A stretch of 64,000 nucleotides of DNA from Comamonadaceae bacterium OS-4. Its GTDB lineage: Bacteria > Pseudomonadota > Gammaproteobacteria > Burkholderiales > Burkholderiaceae_C. The notes below the pieces were generated by a model. It had not been told where the DNA came from and searched no databases. It was given only the letters and a program-made list of their open reading frames with translations. A program made the position numbers and the translations under genes. Shown in pieces: positions 7,995 through 15,184 of the stretch. How positions within the stretch are numbered: position 1 is the first letter of the stretch; each line of letters opens with the position of its first letter. The DNA lies in the NCBI GenBank assembly GCA_027924025.1, contig AP026970.1:828501-892500 (forward strand), written 5' to 3'.

Positions 7995-8786
7995 TTATTG
8001 TTTCATGAGCTGCAGGCGGTTCACAAAACCGAGGCTGGTGCCGCCGGTGTTGTCGGCATCCGCGCCGGTCACGATCGCGAGCAAGGGCGGGACGGTGTCT
8101 GTCTCGTTGCCGAAGGCAGCCAGAAAATCGGCCTGCAGATCCCGCTTGTGGGAGACCCAGCGGCCGAGCGCATCGCTGTTGCCATTCAGCACACGCAGCC
8201 GTACCCGGGCGGTGTACGCGTTGTTGAGGGTAGTGCCTGCGGGCAACTGGTTGTCCCACACGTAGCACAGGGTGGCACCGGGCAAGGCTTCTGCGCTGAC
8301 CCGGCGGGCCAGGCGCAGCAGGTTGCGTTCGACAAAAGGGATTTTCTCCAGCGGCAAATTAAACAGCGCACACACCTTGAGGGCGGCATCGTCGCCGGTT
8401 TTGCTGCGCAGGTCGGCTTGGGCCAGGGGCTGGTCCAAGCGCCACTGCCATTGCAAATAGCGGCCCTCGCTACCAGCGGGAACCGCATGGCTCAGCGCGC
8501 CATAGCTTTTGTCGCTGCGCAGGCGCAGCACTTTTTGGCCGTCCAGGGTAGCGATGTCCGGTGCCAGCAGGGGAACCTTGCCACTTGGCAGGCCGACGAC
8601 CCGCCAGGGGCTGGGGGGCGTGCTATCCGTCGACTCCGCCCAACTTTGCAGCAAGCCACCTGTGTCGGCGGGTTGGGTTTGCGCATGGGCTCCTGTGAAG
8701 CTCGCACAGGCGGTGTATAGGCAAAAAGTGGTAGAAGCCCAGGTTTTCATTGCGCAATCTGCTATCTTTTTAGGAGTATTTCGCAT
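7995..8786 (-). CDS. DUF3047 exported protein
   Basis: A 263-residue protein of the DUF3047 family, function unknown. An N-terminal signal peptide ends near SFTGAHA, so it is probably periplasmic. The body contains the family-typical KVCALFNLP, ATLCYVWDNQLPAG and WVSHKRDLQADF stretches. The ATG at 8786 has GGAGGA six bases upstream and overlaps the end of the selD-fusion gene by 17 bases; an internal ATG at 8750 lacks a ribosome binding site. The signal-peptide coding region is one copy of the dispersed repeat (8714-8778) and resembles the N-terminus of the M16 homologue at 46.8 kb. Confidence 0.85.
   Translation of the reverse strand: MRNTPKKIADCAMKTWASTTFCLYTACASFTGAHAQTQPADTGGLLQSWAESTDSTPPSPWRVVGLPSGKVPLLAPDIATLDGQKVLRLRSDKSYGALSHAVPAGSEGRYLQWQWRLDQPLAQADLRSKTGDDAALKVCALFNLPLEKIPFVERNLLRLARRVSAEALPGATLCYVWDNQLPAGTTLNNAYTARVRLRVLNGNSDALGRWVSHKRDLQADFLAAFGNETDTVPPLLAIVTGADADNTGGTSLGFVNRLQLMKQ
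8714..8778 (-). repeat. Dispersed palindromic repeat, copy K
   Basis: On the minus strand begins TACTCCTAAAAAGATAG, matching copy G at 46.8 kb (TACTCCTAAATTGATAG); both continue with GCGCAATGA and a later T-run followed by TATA. Overall similarity to copy G is roughly 65-70 percent by eye. The copy lies inside the start region of the DUF3047 gene and encodes most of its signal peptide. Confidence 0.75.
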
Positions 8787-11097
8787 CGGCTTCCTCCGGG
8801 CGGATATGGATATGAACCGGGGCTGCGCCAGCAGCCAGCGTACGCACATAGCCGATGGCACAGGCCGCGGTGTAGCCTTGCGCACGCAGTGCGGCGAGGC
8901 ACGCGGCGGCCTGGCTTGCGGGCACGCTGGCCAGCAGACCACCGGCGGTTTGCGGGTCCACCAACAGCGGCCACAGCGGGTGGGCCATGGCCTGTTCGGC
9001 GTTTTGCACCCCATGCTGTTGGCGCGCATTGGCGCTGTGCAGGGAGCTCAGCAGGCCTTGTTGCACACACTCCAGCGCGCCGTCCAGCAGGGGCAGGGCA
9101 TCAGCATCCAGCTCCACCTGCATGCCGCTCGGACGGGCCATTTCTACCGTGTGGCCAATCAGCCCGAAGCCTGTCAGGTCAGTGCAGGCGGTGGCACCAA
9201 AGGTGCGCAGGGTCTGCGCGGCGGCTTGGTTGCTCTGCGCCATGCTCTGCAGCGCGGCTTGTACCCAGCGGCCTTTCGCAGCCGCGCGCCCGTGGGCGGC
9301 AAACAAGGCGCCGGTGCCTATTGGTTTGGTGAGCAGCAGCACATCGCCGGGCTGCATGCCACCCTTGCGCAGCACGCCCGTCATCTGCCCTTGGTCGTTC
9401 ACATCTACCAAGCCGTTGACTGCAAAGCCCAGCGCCAGCTCAGCGCCTTCCCCGCTGTGCCCGCCGATCAGGGTGCAACCCGCCGCGTTCAGCACCTCGA
9501 CCGCGCCTTGCATCATCTGGCGCAGGGTGGCTTCCACCTGCCGGTCCACGCCTGGCGGCACGGTGGCGATCGCCGTGGCAGTGTGCGGCTGCGCGCCCAT
9601 GGCAAACAGGTCGCCTAACGCGTGGTTGGCGGCAATGCGGCCGAACACATAGGGGTCGTCTACAAACGCGCGGAAAAAGTCCACGCTGTGTACCAGCGCC
9701 TTGCCGGGCGGCACGCGCACCACGGCGGCGTCGTCCGGGCTGTCCAGGCCCAGCAGCACATCGGGGTTGGGTTGGACCCACAGGTTTTGCAGCGCGCGGG
9801 ACAGCACGCTGGCCCCCACCTTGGCTCCACAGCCGCCGCAGCGCATGGCGACTGCGGCTTGCGCCTGTTGGGATTCATCAGCGTTTAGCTGAATGGATGC
9901 GTTGGCGGATGTGGCGGCTGAAGTCATGCCCGCTAGCCCCTCCACGCCTTGCACGCTAAAGCGCTGCATAAAGCGGTGGTCTATCCAGTCTTTCCAGCGC
10001 CAGACCCAGGCACCGGCAAAGCCAAGTGCGCCGCGTGAGGCCACAGCAAATTTATCGCCAGTGCTGATCAAGGCCAGCCAGTGGCGCTGCGGGCGGTAGG
10101 GCTGCAGGGGCAGACCCTGGACCGCACGCTGCAGGTTGATGGCCAGCGGCATGCCCATGCGCACGGCGAACACGCCGGCTTTCTCCAGCGCAAAGTTTTC
10201 CATGGCGGCCACATCACCCGCGGCAAACACGCGCGGGTCGGTGATGCTTTGCAGCGTGTCGTGCAGGCGTATGCAGCGGTTGTCTGTCAGGGCTAAGCCG
10301 CTGCCTTGCAGCCAGGCGCCACCGCCGGCCTGCGTGACCCAGAGCACCTCGTCGGCCTCCAACCACTCGCCTTGTGTGCTGCGCAAACGGCCCGCCTGAA
10401 CTTCCGCCACAGGCGTTTGCAAGTGCACCTGCACGCCGCGCTCGGCTAGCACCTTGGCAAAGCGCGCTTGCACACCTGCGTTGTGGGTAGGCAGCAGGCC
10501 GCCAGACGTGAACAGACTGAACTGCGGCGCCAACGCCGCGCGCCCGGCTGCGTCGGCTTCAGCCTGCAGCCGGTATTGCATGGCCAGGCACAGCTCCACG
10601 CCGCCTGCGCCACCACCCACGATGGCAATCGACAGCGGCCGTGTGGCCTGCGCCACCTTGTCGAGCAACTGCAACCAGCGCTGGTTAAAGCCGGTAATGG
10701 GTTTGACAGGCACCGCGTGCTCGGCCGCGCCCGGGGCACGCATCTGGGGTGTGGAGCCGGTGTTGATGGAGACCACGTCGTAGTCGATGTCGGGCCGCCC
10801 GCGCAGTTGAACCGTGCGGGCCTCGTGGTCCAGAGCTATCACTTCGGCCTGAATGAACCGCGCACCAGTGGCTGCACACAGGCGGCAGAGGTCAATGTGC
10901 ACATCGTCATAGCTATAGTGCCCCGCCACATAGCCGGGCAGCATGCCGGAGTAGGGCGTGTGCGCATCGGTGCAAATCAGGGTGATGCGCACGCCGGGCA
11001 GCGGGTGCATGGCGAAGTAGCGCAGCGCCACCACATGGCTGTGGCCGCCACCCACCAACACAATGTCTCTGACGATGGGCGTGGCGGGTGTTTGCAT
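8770..11097 (-). CDS. selD: Flavoprotein fused to selenide, water dikinase
   Basis: A 775-residue fusion. Residues ~10-380 form an NDH-2-like FAD/NAD(P)H oxidoreductase with two glycine motifs (VGGGHSHV near 15-22, VGGGAGGVE near 160-168) and a GDVA motif near 294. Residues ~418-775 are selenophosphate synthetase, which makes selenophosphate from selenide and ATP. C423 and K426 (CGAK) match the catalytic Cys and Lys of E. coli SelD, so the enzyme uses Cys rather than selenocysteine. Such fusions occur in several phyla. The flavoprotein may supply reduced selenium to the kinase, an inference. It starts 31 bases after the TVP38-flavoprotein gene. Confidence 0.95.
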   Translation of the reverse strand: MQTPATPIVRDIVLVGGGHSHVVALRYFAMHPLPGVRITLICTDAHTPYSGMLPGYVAGHYSYDDVHIDLCRLCAATGARFIQAEVIALDHEARTVQLRGRPDIDYDVVSINTGSTPQMRAPGAAEHAVPVKPITGFNQRWLQLLDKVAQATRPLSIAIVGGGAGGVELCLAMQYRLQAEADAAGRAALAPQFSLFTSGGLLPTHNAGVQARFAKVLAERGVQVHLQTPVAEVQAGRLRSTQGEWLEADEVLWVTQAGGGAWLQGSGLALTDNRCIRLHDTLQSITDPRVFAAGDVAAMENFALEKAGVFAVRMGMPLAINLQRAVQGLPLQPYRPQRHWLALISTGDKFAVASRGALGFAGAWVWRWKDWIDHRFMQRFSVQGVEGLAGMTSAATSANASIQLNADESQQAQAAVAMRCGGCGAKVGASVLSRALQNLWVQPNPDVLLGLDSPDDAAVVRVPPGKALVHSVDFFRAFVDDPYVFGRIAANHALGDLFAMGAQPHTATAIATVPPGVDRQVEATLRQMMQGAVEVLNAAGCTLIGGHSGEGAELALGFAVNGLVDVNDQGQMTGVLRKGGMQPGDVLLLTKPIGTGALFAAHGRAAAKGRWVQAALQSMAQSNQAAAQTLRTFGATACTDLTGFGLIGHTVEMARPSGMQVELDADALPLLDGALECVQQGLLSSLHSANARQQHGVQNAEQAMAHPLWPLLVDPQTAGGLLASVPASQAAACLAALRAQGYTAACAIGYVRTLAAGAAPVHIHIRPEEADAKYS

Positions 11098-11128
11098 AGG
11101 CGTGGATTGTGCCGCGCCGAGAAGATGT

Positions 11129-13312
11129 CTATCGACGTTTCCAGTCGTGGAACTTGCGTACCCATTCCAGCAGCTTGTGGGGCTGGTGCGCGCGCTTCCA
11201 TTCGCCGGCGGCGTATTTGTTGGCTTCGGCCAGCGTGGGGTAGGTGTGGATGGTGCCCAGAATCTTGTTCAGGCCCAAGCCGTGTTTCATGGCCAGCACG
11301 TATTCGGCCAGCAGGTCGCCGGCATGGGTGCCGACGATGGTCACGCCCAGAATCTTGTCTTTGCCCGGCACGGTCAGCACCTTCACAAAGCCGTGCGCCT
11401 CGCTGTCCGCAATCGCGCGGTCCAGGTCGTCGATGCCGTATTTGGTCACCTCGTAGGCAATGCCTTGCTCTTTGGCGTCCTGCTCGTTCAAGCCTACGCG
11501 TGCCACCTCGGGGTCGATAAAGGTGGCCCAAGGGATGACCGAGTAATCGGCTTTGAACTTCTTGAAGTCGCCGAACAGTGCATTCACTGCCGCATACCAA
11601 GCTTGGTGCGCGGCTACGTGGGTGAACTGGTAGGGCCCGGCCACATCACCCGCCGCAAAGATGTTGGGATAGATGGTCTGCAGGTACTCGTTGGTTTGCA
11701 CCGTCTTGTGGGTGGGGATGCCCAACTCTTCCAAACCGTAGCCGCTGAGGCGCGCAGTGCGGCCCACGGCGCACAGCAGTTGGTCAAAAGCAATCCGCTT
11801 TTCCACGCCCGCGTGCTCCACCACTAACACCTTTTCGCCATCCACCATCTCGCAGCGCAGAGCCTTGTGGTTGGTCAGCAGGTCCACGCCATCTGAACGC
11901 AGGGAGGCAGCGGCAAGTTCCGACACTTCCATGTCTTCCCGCGCCATGATGCGCGGCGCCATTTCCACTTGGGTCACGGCAGAGCCCAGCCGAGCAAAAC
12001 TTTGCGCCAGCTCACAGCCAATCGGCCCGCCGCCCAGCACCACCAGGCGCTGGGGTATCTCGTCCAGCTTGGCGAACTCGTCCCACAGCGTGTCGCTGGT
12101 CACATAGCCCACCTCAATCAGTCCCGGCAGGGACGGGACAAAGGGTCGGGCACCTGCGGCGATCACGATATTGCGGGTGGTCAGGGTCTGCGTGCCGCCG
12201 TCGTTGAGCGCGATCTCTACAGTCCACGGGTTGACGATCTTGGCGTAGCCCTGCAGCACTTCCACACCCAGGCCGGTGTAGCGCTCCACGCTGTCGTGCG
12301 GCTCAATGGCGGCAATCACCTCGTGGATGCGCTGCATCACCTTTTTGAACGAAAAGAGGCTCTGGCGCTCGTCAGATGTGCGCGGGCTGCTATGTAAACC
12401 ATAGCGGTCTGCGTGCTGCATCTGATGGGCCAGTTTGGCGCTTTTAATCAGTGCTTTGCTGGGCACGCAGCCGTAATTCAGGCAGTCGCCACCCATCTTG
12501 TGAGCCTCCACCAGCGTGACCTTGGCTTTGACCGCCGCCGCAATGTAGGCCGACACCAGCCCGCCTGCGCCTGCGCCAATCACGATGAGGTTGCGGTCAA
12601 AAGTTTTGGGGCGCACTGATTTCCAGCGGGCGTAGACCTTGCGTTTTTGCACCAGGTTCATGACGGCCTTGGCGATCAGGGGAAATAGGCCGAGCAGTAC
12701 AAACGCGCCCAGCACCTCGGGGCTTGCGACATCCTTGAGCGACTGCAGTTCTGCCAGCCGGGTGCCGGCATTCACATAAACAGCAGTGCCTGCCAGCATG
12801 CCGAGTTGGCTCACCCAGTAAAAGGTGCGTGTGCGCAGGGTAGTCAAGCCCATCAGCAGGTTGATCACAAAAAAGGGCACGACCGGAATCAGCCGCAGGC
12901 TGAACAGGTAGAGCGCACCGTCCCGGGCAATGCCTTGATTGATCTCGGTCAGCCGGCTCCCGAAGCGGGCTTGTACCGCGTCGCGCAGCACGAAGCGCGC
13001 AGCCAGAAACGACACCGTGGCCCCAACGCTCGATGCAAACGACACCAGCAACAAGCCCCATCCCAAGCCGAACACCCCGCCCCCCGCAAGCGTGAGGATG
13101 GCCGCCCCCGGCAGCGACAACGAGGCCACCGCGACATAGACCGCAAAAAAACCGGCGCGCAGAGACCACGGGTTCTCTGCGTAAGCGCTTGCCAGTGAGG
13201 CCTGGCTCTGGCGCAGAGCGTCCAGACTCAGGTAGCGACCCAAGTCCAACACGACGAAGCTGGTAATCGCCAGCCCGATCAGGGCCAGCACCAGGAGTTT
13301 GGATGCCTTCAT
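11129..13312 (-). CDS. TVP38/TMEM64 membrane domain fused to a disulfide reductase
   Basis: A 727-residue fusion. Residues ~1-225 are a TVP38/TMEM64 (SNARE-associated, DedA-like) membrane domain with the GGGVFGLGWG and FSLRLIPVVPFFVIN motifs. Residues ~240-727 are a class I pyridine nucleotide-disulfide oxidoreductase like mercuric reductase or lipoamide dehydrogenase: FAD motif GAGAGG (246-251), redox disulfide C277/C282 in GGDCLNYGCVPSK, NAD(P)H motif near GGGPIGCE and the dimerisation domain. It has no N-terminal metal-binding HMA domain, so mercury is not an obvious substrate. It probably reduces a disulfide or oxyanion at the inner membrane. Ten bases separate it from the phosphatidyltransferase gene upstream. 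Confidence 0.93.
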   Translation of the reverse strand: MKASKLLVLALIGLAITSFVVLDLGRYLSLDALRQSQASLASAYAENPWSLRAGFFAVYVAVASLSLPGAAILTLAGGGVFGLGWGLLLVSFASSVGATVSFLAARFVLRDAVQARFGSRLTEINQGIARDGALYLFSLRLIPVVPFFVINLLMGLTTLRTRTFYWVSQLGMLAGTAVYVNAGTRLAELQSLKDVASPEVLGAFVLLGLFPLIAKAVMNLVQKRKVYARWKSVRPKTFDRNLIVIGAGAGGLVSAYIAAAVKAKVTLVEAHKMGGDCLNYGCVPSKALIKSAKLAHQMQHADRYGLHSSPRTSDERQSLFSFKKVMQRIHEVIAAIEPHDSVERYTGLGVEVLQGYAKIVNPWTVEIALNDGGTQTLTTRNIVIAAGARPFVPSLPGLIEVGYVTSDTLWDEFAKLDEIPQRLVVLGGGPIGCELAQSFARLGSAVTQVEMAPRIMAREDMEVSELAAASLRSDGVDLLTNHKALRCEMVDGEKVLVVEHAGVEKRIAFDQLLCAVGRTARLSGYGLEELGIPTHKTVQTNEYLQTIYPNIFAAGDVAGPYQFTHVAAHQAWYAAVNALFGDFKKFKADYSVIPWATFIDPEVARVGLNEQDAKEQGIAYEVTKYGIDDLDRAIADSEAHGFVKVLTVPGKDKILGVTIVGTHAGDLLAEYVLAMKHGLGLNKILGTIHTYPTLAEANKYAAGEWKRAHQPHKLLEWVRKFHDWKRR
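12389..12431 (+). repeat. Dispersed palindromic repeat, copy A
   Basis: GCTATG-TAAAC-CATAGC palindrome followed by a TGCG module and GGGCC, resembling the two-hairpin layout of the other copies (closest to copy I). It is degenerate and lies in frame inside the TVP38-flavoprotein gene. Confidence 0.45.
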
Positions 13313-13322
13313 AGGGCTTCTT

Positions 13323-13928
13323 TCAAGAAAAAGTGCGCCAACCCCACCAGATGCGGGTGGCAGTGGTCACCACACACAGCGCGGCGAACAGGTAGGCCAA
13401 GGTCGCAAAGTGCGCAGGCCATAGGCACATGGCCACAAAAAAGGCCAGTGTTTCGGTGGCTTCGGTCAGGCCACCCAGAAAATAAAACGACTTGTCGGGG
13501 TAGGCCAGGTTGTCCATGCCGCGCTTGGCGGCCAGTGTCGCAAACGCCAGGAAGCTGCTGCCGGTGCCGATGAATGCGGCCAGCAGGGCGGCTGCGGGCA
13601 GGGCGTTGGTAGTGGGCTCCGCTACCGCAAAGGCGAGCGGAATGCTGGCGTAAAACAAAAAGTCGAGCGAGATATCGAGAAAACCGCCCGCATCCGTAGG
13701 CTGGGTTTCGCGGGCAACGGCGCCGTCCAGTCCATCGAGCAGTCTGGAGGTTAAAAGGGCGATAGCGCCCGCTGCATATGTGCCATTAGCTATCAAAATT
13801 GCAGCAACAAGGCCGACTCCAAATCCGGCCAGCGTGACGGCATTCGCACCCACGCCGGCGCGCACCAGCAGGCGTGCCATGGCCTGCAGGGGCGTGCGCA
13901 GCAAGGGCGTGGCAAAACGGTCCAGCAT
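13323..13928 (-). CDS. CDP-alcohol phosphatidyltransferase, YnjF-like
   Basis: A 201-residue integral membrane enzyme. The catalytic CDP-alcohol phosphotransferase signature D-x2-DG-x2-AR-x8-G-x3-D-x3-D is complete, starting at DGLDGAVARE. These enzymes move a phosphatidyl or phospho-alcohol group from a CDP-alcohol to an acceptor alcohol. The size and neighbourhood resemble E. coli YnjF, whose substrate is unknown. The six-base gap to the thioredoxin-like gene and ten-base gap to the next gene point to one operon. A copy of the dispersed repeat lies within the coding region near residues 41-59. Confidence 0.92.
   Translation of the reverse strand: MLDRFATPLLRTPLQAMARLLVRAGVGANAVTLAGFGVGLVAAILIANGTYAAGAIALLTSRLLDGLDGAVARETQPTDAGGFLDISLDFLFYASIPLAFAVAEPTTNALPAAALLAAFIGTGSSFLAFATLAAKRGMDNLAYPDKSFYFLGGLTEATETLAFFVAMCLWPAHFATLAYLFAALCVVTTATRIWWGWRTFS
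13751..13806 (-). repeat. Dispersed palindromic repeat, copy B
   Basis: On the minus strand TTTTGATAGCT, then CGGGCGCTATCG; 26 of 40 ungapped bases match copy G by eye. It lies in frame inside the phosphatidyltransferase gene and encodes the membrane-helix stretch around ILIANGTYAAGAIALL. Confidence 0.7.
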
Positions 13929-13934
13929 GGCGGC

Positions 13935-14486
13935 TCAGGGCAGTAGGTCGGCGACGCCGTCCCACACCTCGGGGGCCAGGCGACTTTCAAACCGTTGCAA
14001 TACCCGGCCCTTGCTATCGATCAGCAAGGTCAGCGGCAAACGGGTGCCGGCGGGGAGCTCTTCTTCCATGCGCACCGACAGCAGGCCTTTGGCGTTCATC
14101 TGGGTCTGGCCCACCAGCTTTTCATAGGTTTGCCAATCGCTGGCTTTGCGGTCCAGGTTGACCAGCAAGAGGCTGAAGGGCTTGTTTTTCCAGCCATTCA
14201 GGTTGGCGCGCAGTTCGGGCAGGCTGTCGCGGCAGACGGCGCAGTCGGTGTTCCAGAAAAAGGCGACTGTGACGGTGCCGTCCAGCGCTTGGGTGCTGAA
14301 GCGCTGCCCATTGGCATAGAGCGCCGGCAACTGCAGCCGGTTGCCATTCGCTATGGCTGTCGATCCCGAGGCGGCGGGTGCTGTAGATTGCGCTGCCGCG
14401 TTGAAGGCCATGCCCAGGCTGCAGGCAAATGCCAGAAGGCCTGTCAGGGCAAGGCGGAGCCAAGGGGCGGTGGAGGTGTGGGGCAT
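13935..14486 (-). CDS. TlpA-like exported thioredoxin
   Basis: A 183-residue thioredoxin-fold protein with an N-terminal signal peptide (hydrophobic segment at about 12-32, ending near AAAQ). The redox motif is CAVC in FWNTDCAVCRDSLPEL. It is probably a periplasmic or membrane-anchored thiol-disulfide reductase of the TlpA/ResA type. The position between the ABC transporter and two flavoprotein reductases suggests it passes electrons to, or keeps reduced, the operon's substrate or partners. It starts 55 bases after the ATPase gene, the widest gap in the operon. Confidence 0.88.
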   Translation of the reverse strand: MPHTSTAPWLRLALTGLLAFACSLGMAFNAAAQSTAPAASGSTAIANGNRLQLPALYANGQRFSTQALDGTVTVAFFWNTDCAVCRDSLPELRANLNGWKNKPFSLLLVNLDRKASDWQTYEKLVGQTQMNAKGLLSVRMEEELPAGTRLPLTLLIDSKGRVLQRFESRLAPEVWDGVADLLP

Positions 14487-14541
14487 GCGGCGAGTCTACG
14501 GTGAAGCGGGCTGGTGGTTGGTCGCCGGTGCGCGCATTTCC

Positions 14542-15180
14542 TTACACCGCGCCAGCCATGTCTAAGCGGGTGAGGTGTTGGGGGTCGGCGACATCGGCCA
14601 GATCATGGGTTACCAGCAGTGCCGGAATGGCGCGCTGCGCCACCAGCCCGAACACCAGGGCGCGCATGCGTTCGCGCAGGGCGGCGTCGAGTTTGGAGAA
14701 GGGCTCGTCCAGCAGCAAACAGCGGGGCTGGGCCAGCAGGGCCCGGGCCAAGGCCACGCGCGCCCGTTGCCCGCCGGAGAGGCGGGCAGGGTTGACGTGC
14801 AAAAACTCCCGCATTTCTACATCGTCCAAGGCTGCTTCCACCGCCCGCTCGCGCGTTTGGCGCTCGCCGGCGGGTACGGCGAACAACAGGTTTTCACGCA
14901 CGGTCATGTGGGCAAACAGTAGGTCGTCCTGAAACAAGAGCCCCACCCGGCGCGCCTGCACTGGCAGAGACTCGATGCGCTGGTCATTGAGCGTCACGCG
15001 GCCGTTCCACAGCATGCCGGCATCCAGCGTGCCGCACACGGCAGCCAGCACGCTGCTTTTGCCGCAGCCGCTGGGCCCCATAAGGGTGTGCACCTTGCCG
15101 TTAGGCACATGAATGTGCAGACCCCGCAGCAAGTCGCCGGCAGGGCTGGCCAGTTGGGTGATATGGATATCCAGACTCAT
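14542..15180 (-). CDS. ynjD: ABC transporter ATP-binding protein, YnjD-like
   Basis: A 212-residue ABC ATPase with Walker A GPSGCGKSS, Q-loop LFQDD, signature LSGGQRARVALARAL, Walker B CLLLDEPFSKLD and H-loop LLVTHD, all intact. It is short and resembles ThiQ/YnjD. It follows the two-domain permease by four bases, so the two form one importer. The matching binding protein, YnjB-like, is at 42.8 kb. The substrate is not known; thiamine-type or sulfur/selenium compounds are guesses from family and context. Confidence 0.9.
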   Translation of the reverse strand: MSLDIHITQLASPAGDLLRGLHIHVPNGKVHTLMGPSGCGKSSVLAAVCGTLDAGMLWNGRVTLNDQRIESLPVQARRVGLLFQDDLLFAHMTVRENLLFAVPAGERQTRERAVEAALDDVEMREFLHVNPARLSGGQRARVALARALLAQPRCLLLDEPFSKLDAALRERMRALVFGLVAQRAIPALLVTHDLADVADPQHLTRLDMAGAV

Positions 15181-15184
15181 GGGT

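Noticed and set aside
10830..10930. Further copies of the dispersed repeat (GCTATCACTT near 10838 and ATAGCTATAG near 10908)
   Set aside because: Only about ten bases match and the second hairpin module is absent; too weak to count.
11129..13312. Mercury-resistance reductase (merA)
   Set aside because: The enzyme core is mercuric-reductase-like, but there is no HMA domain and no mer genes nearby; the TVP38 fusion points elsewhere.
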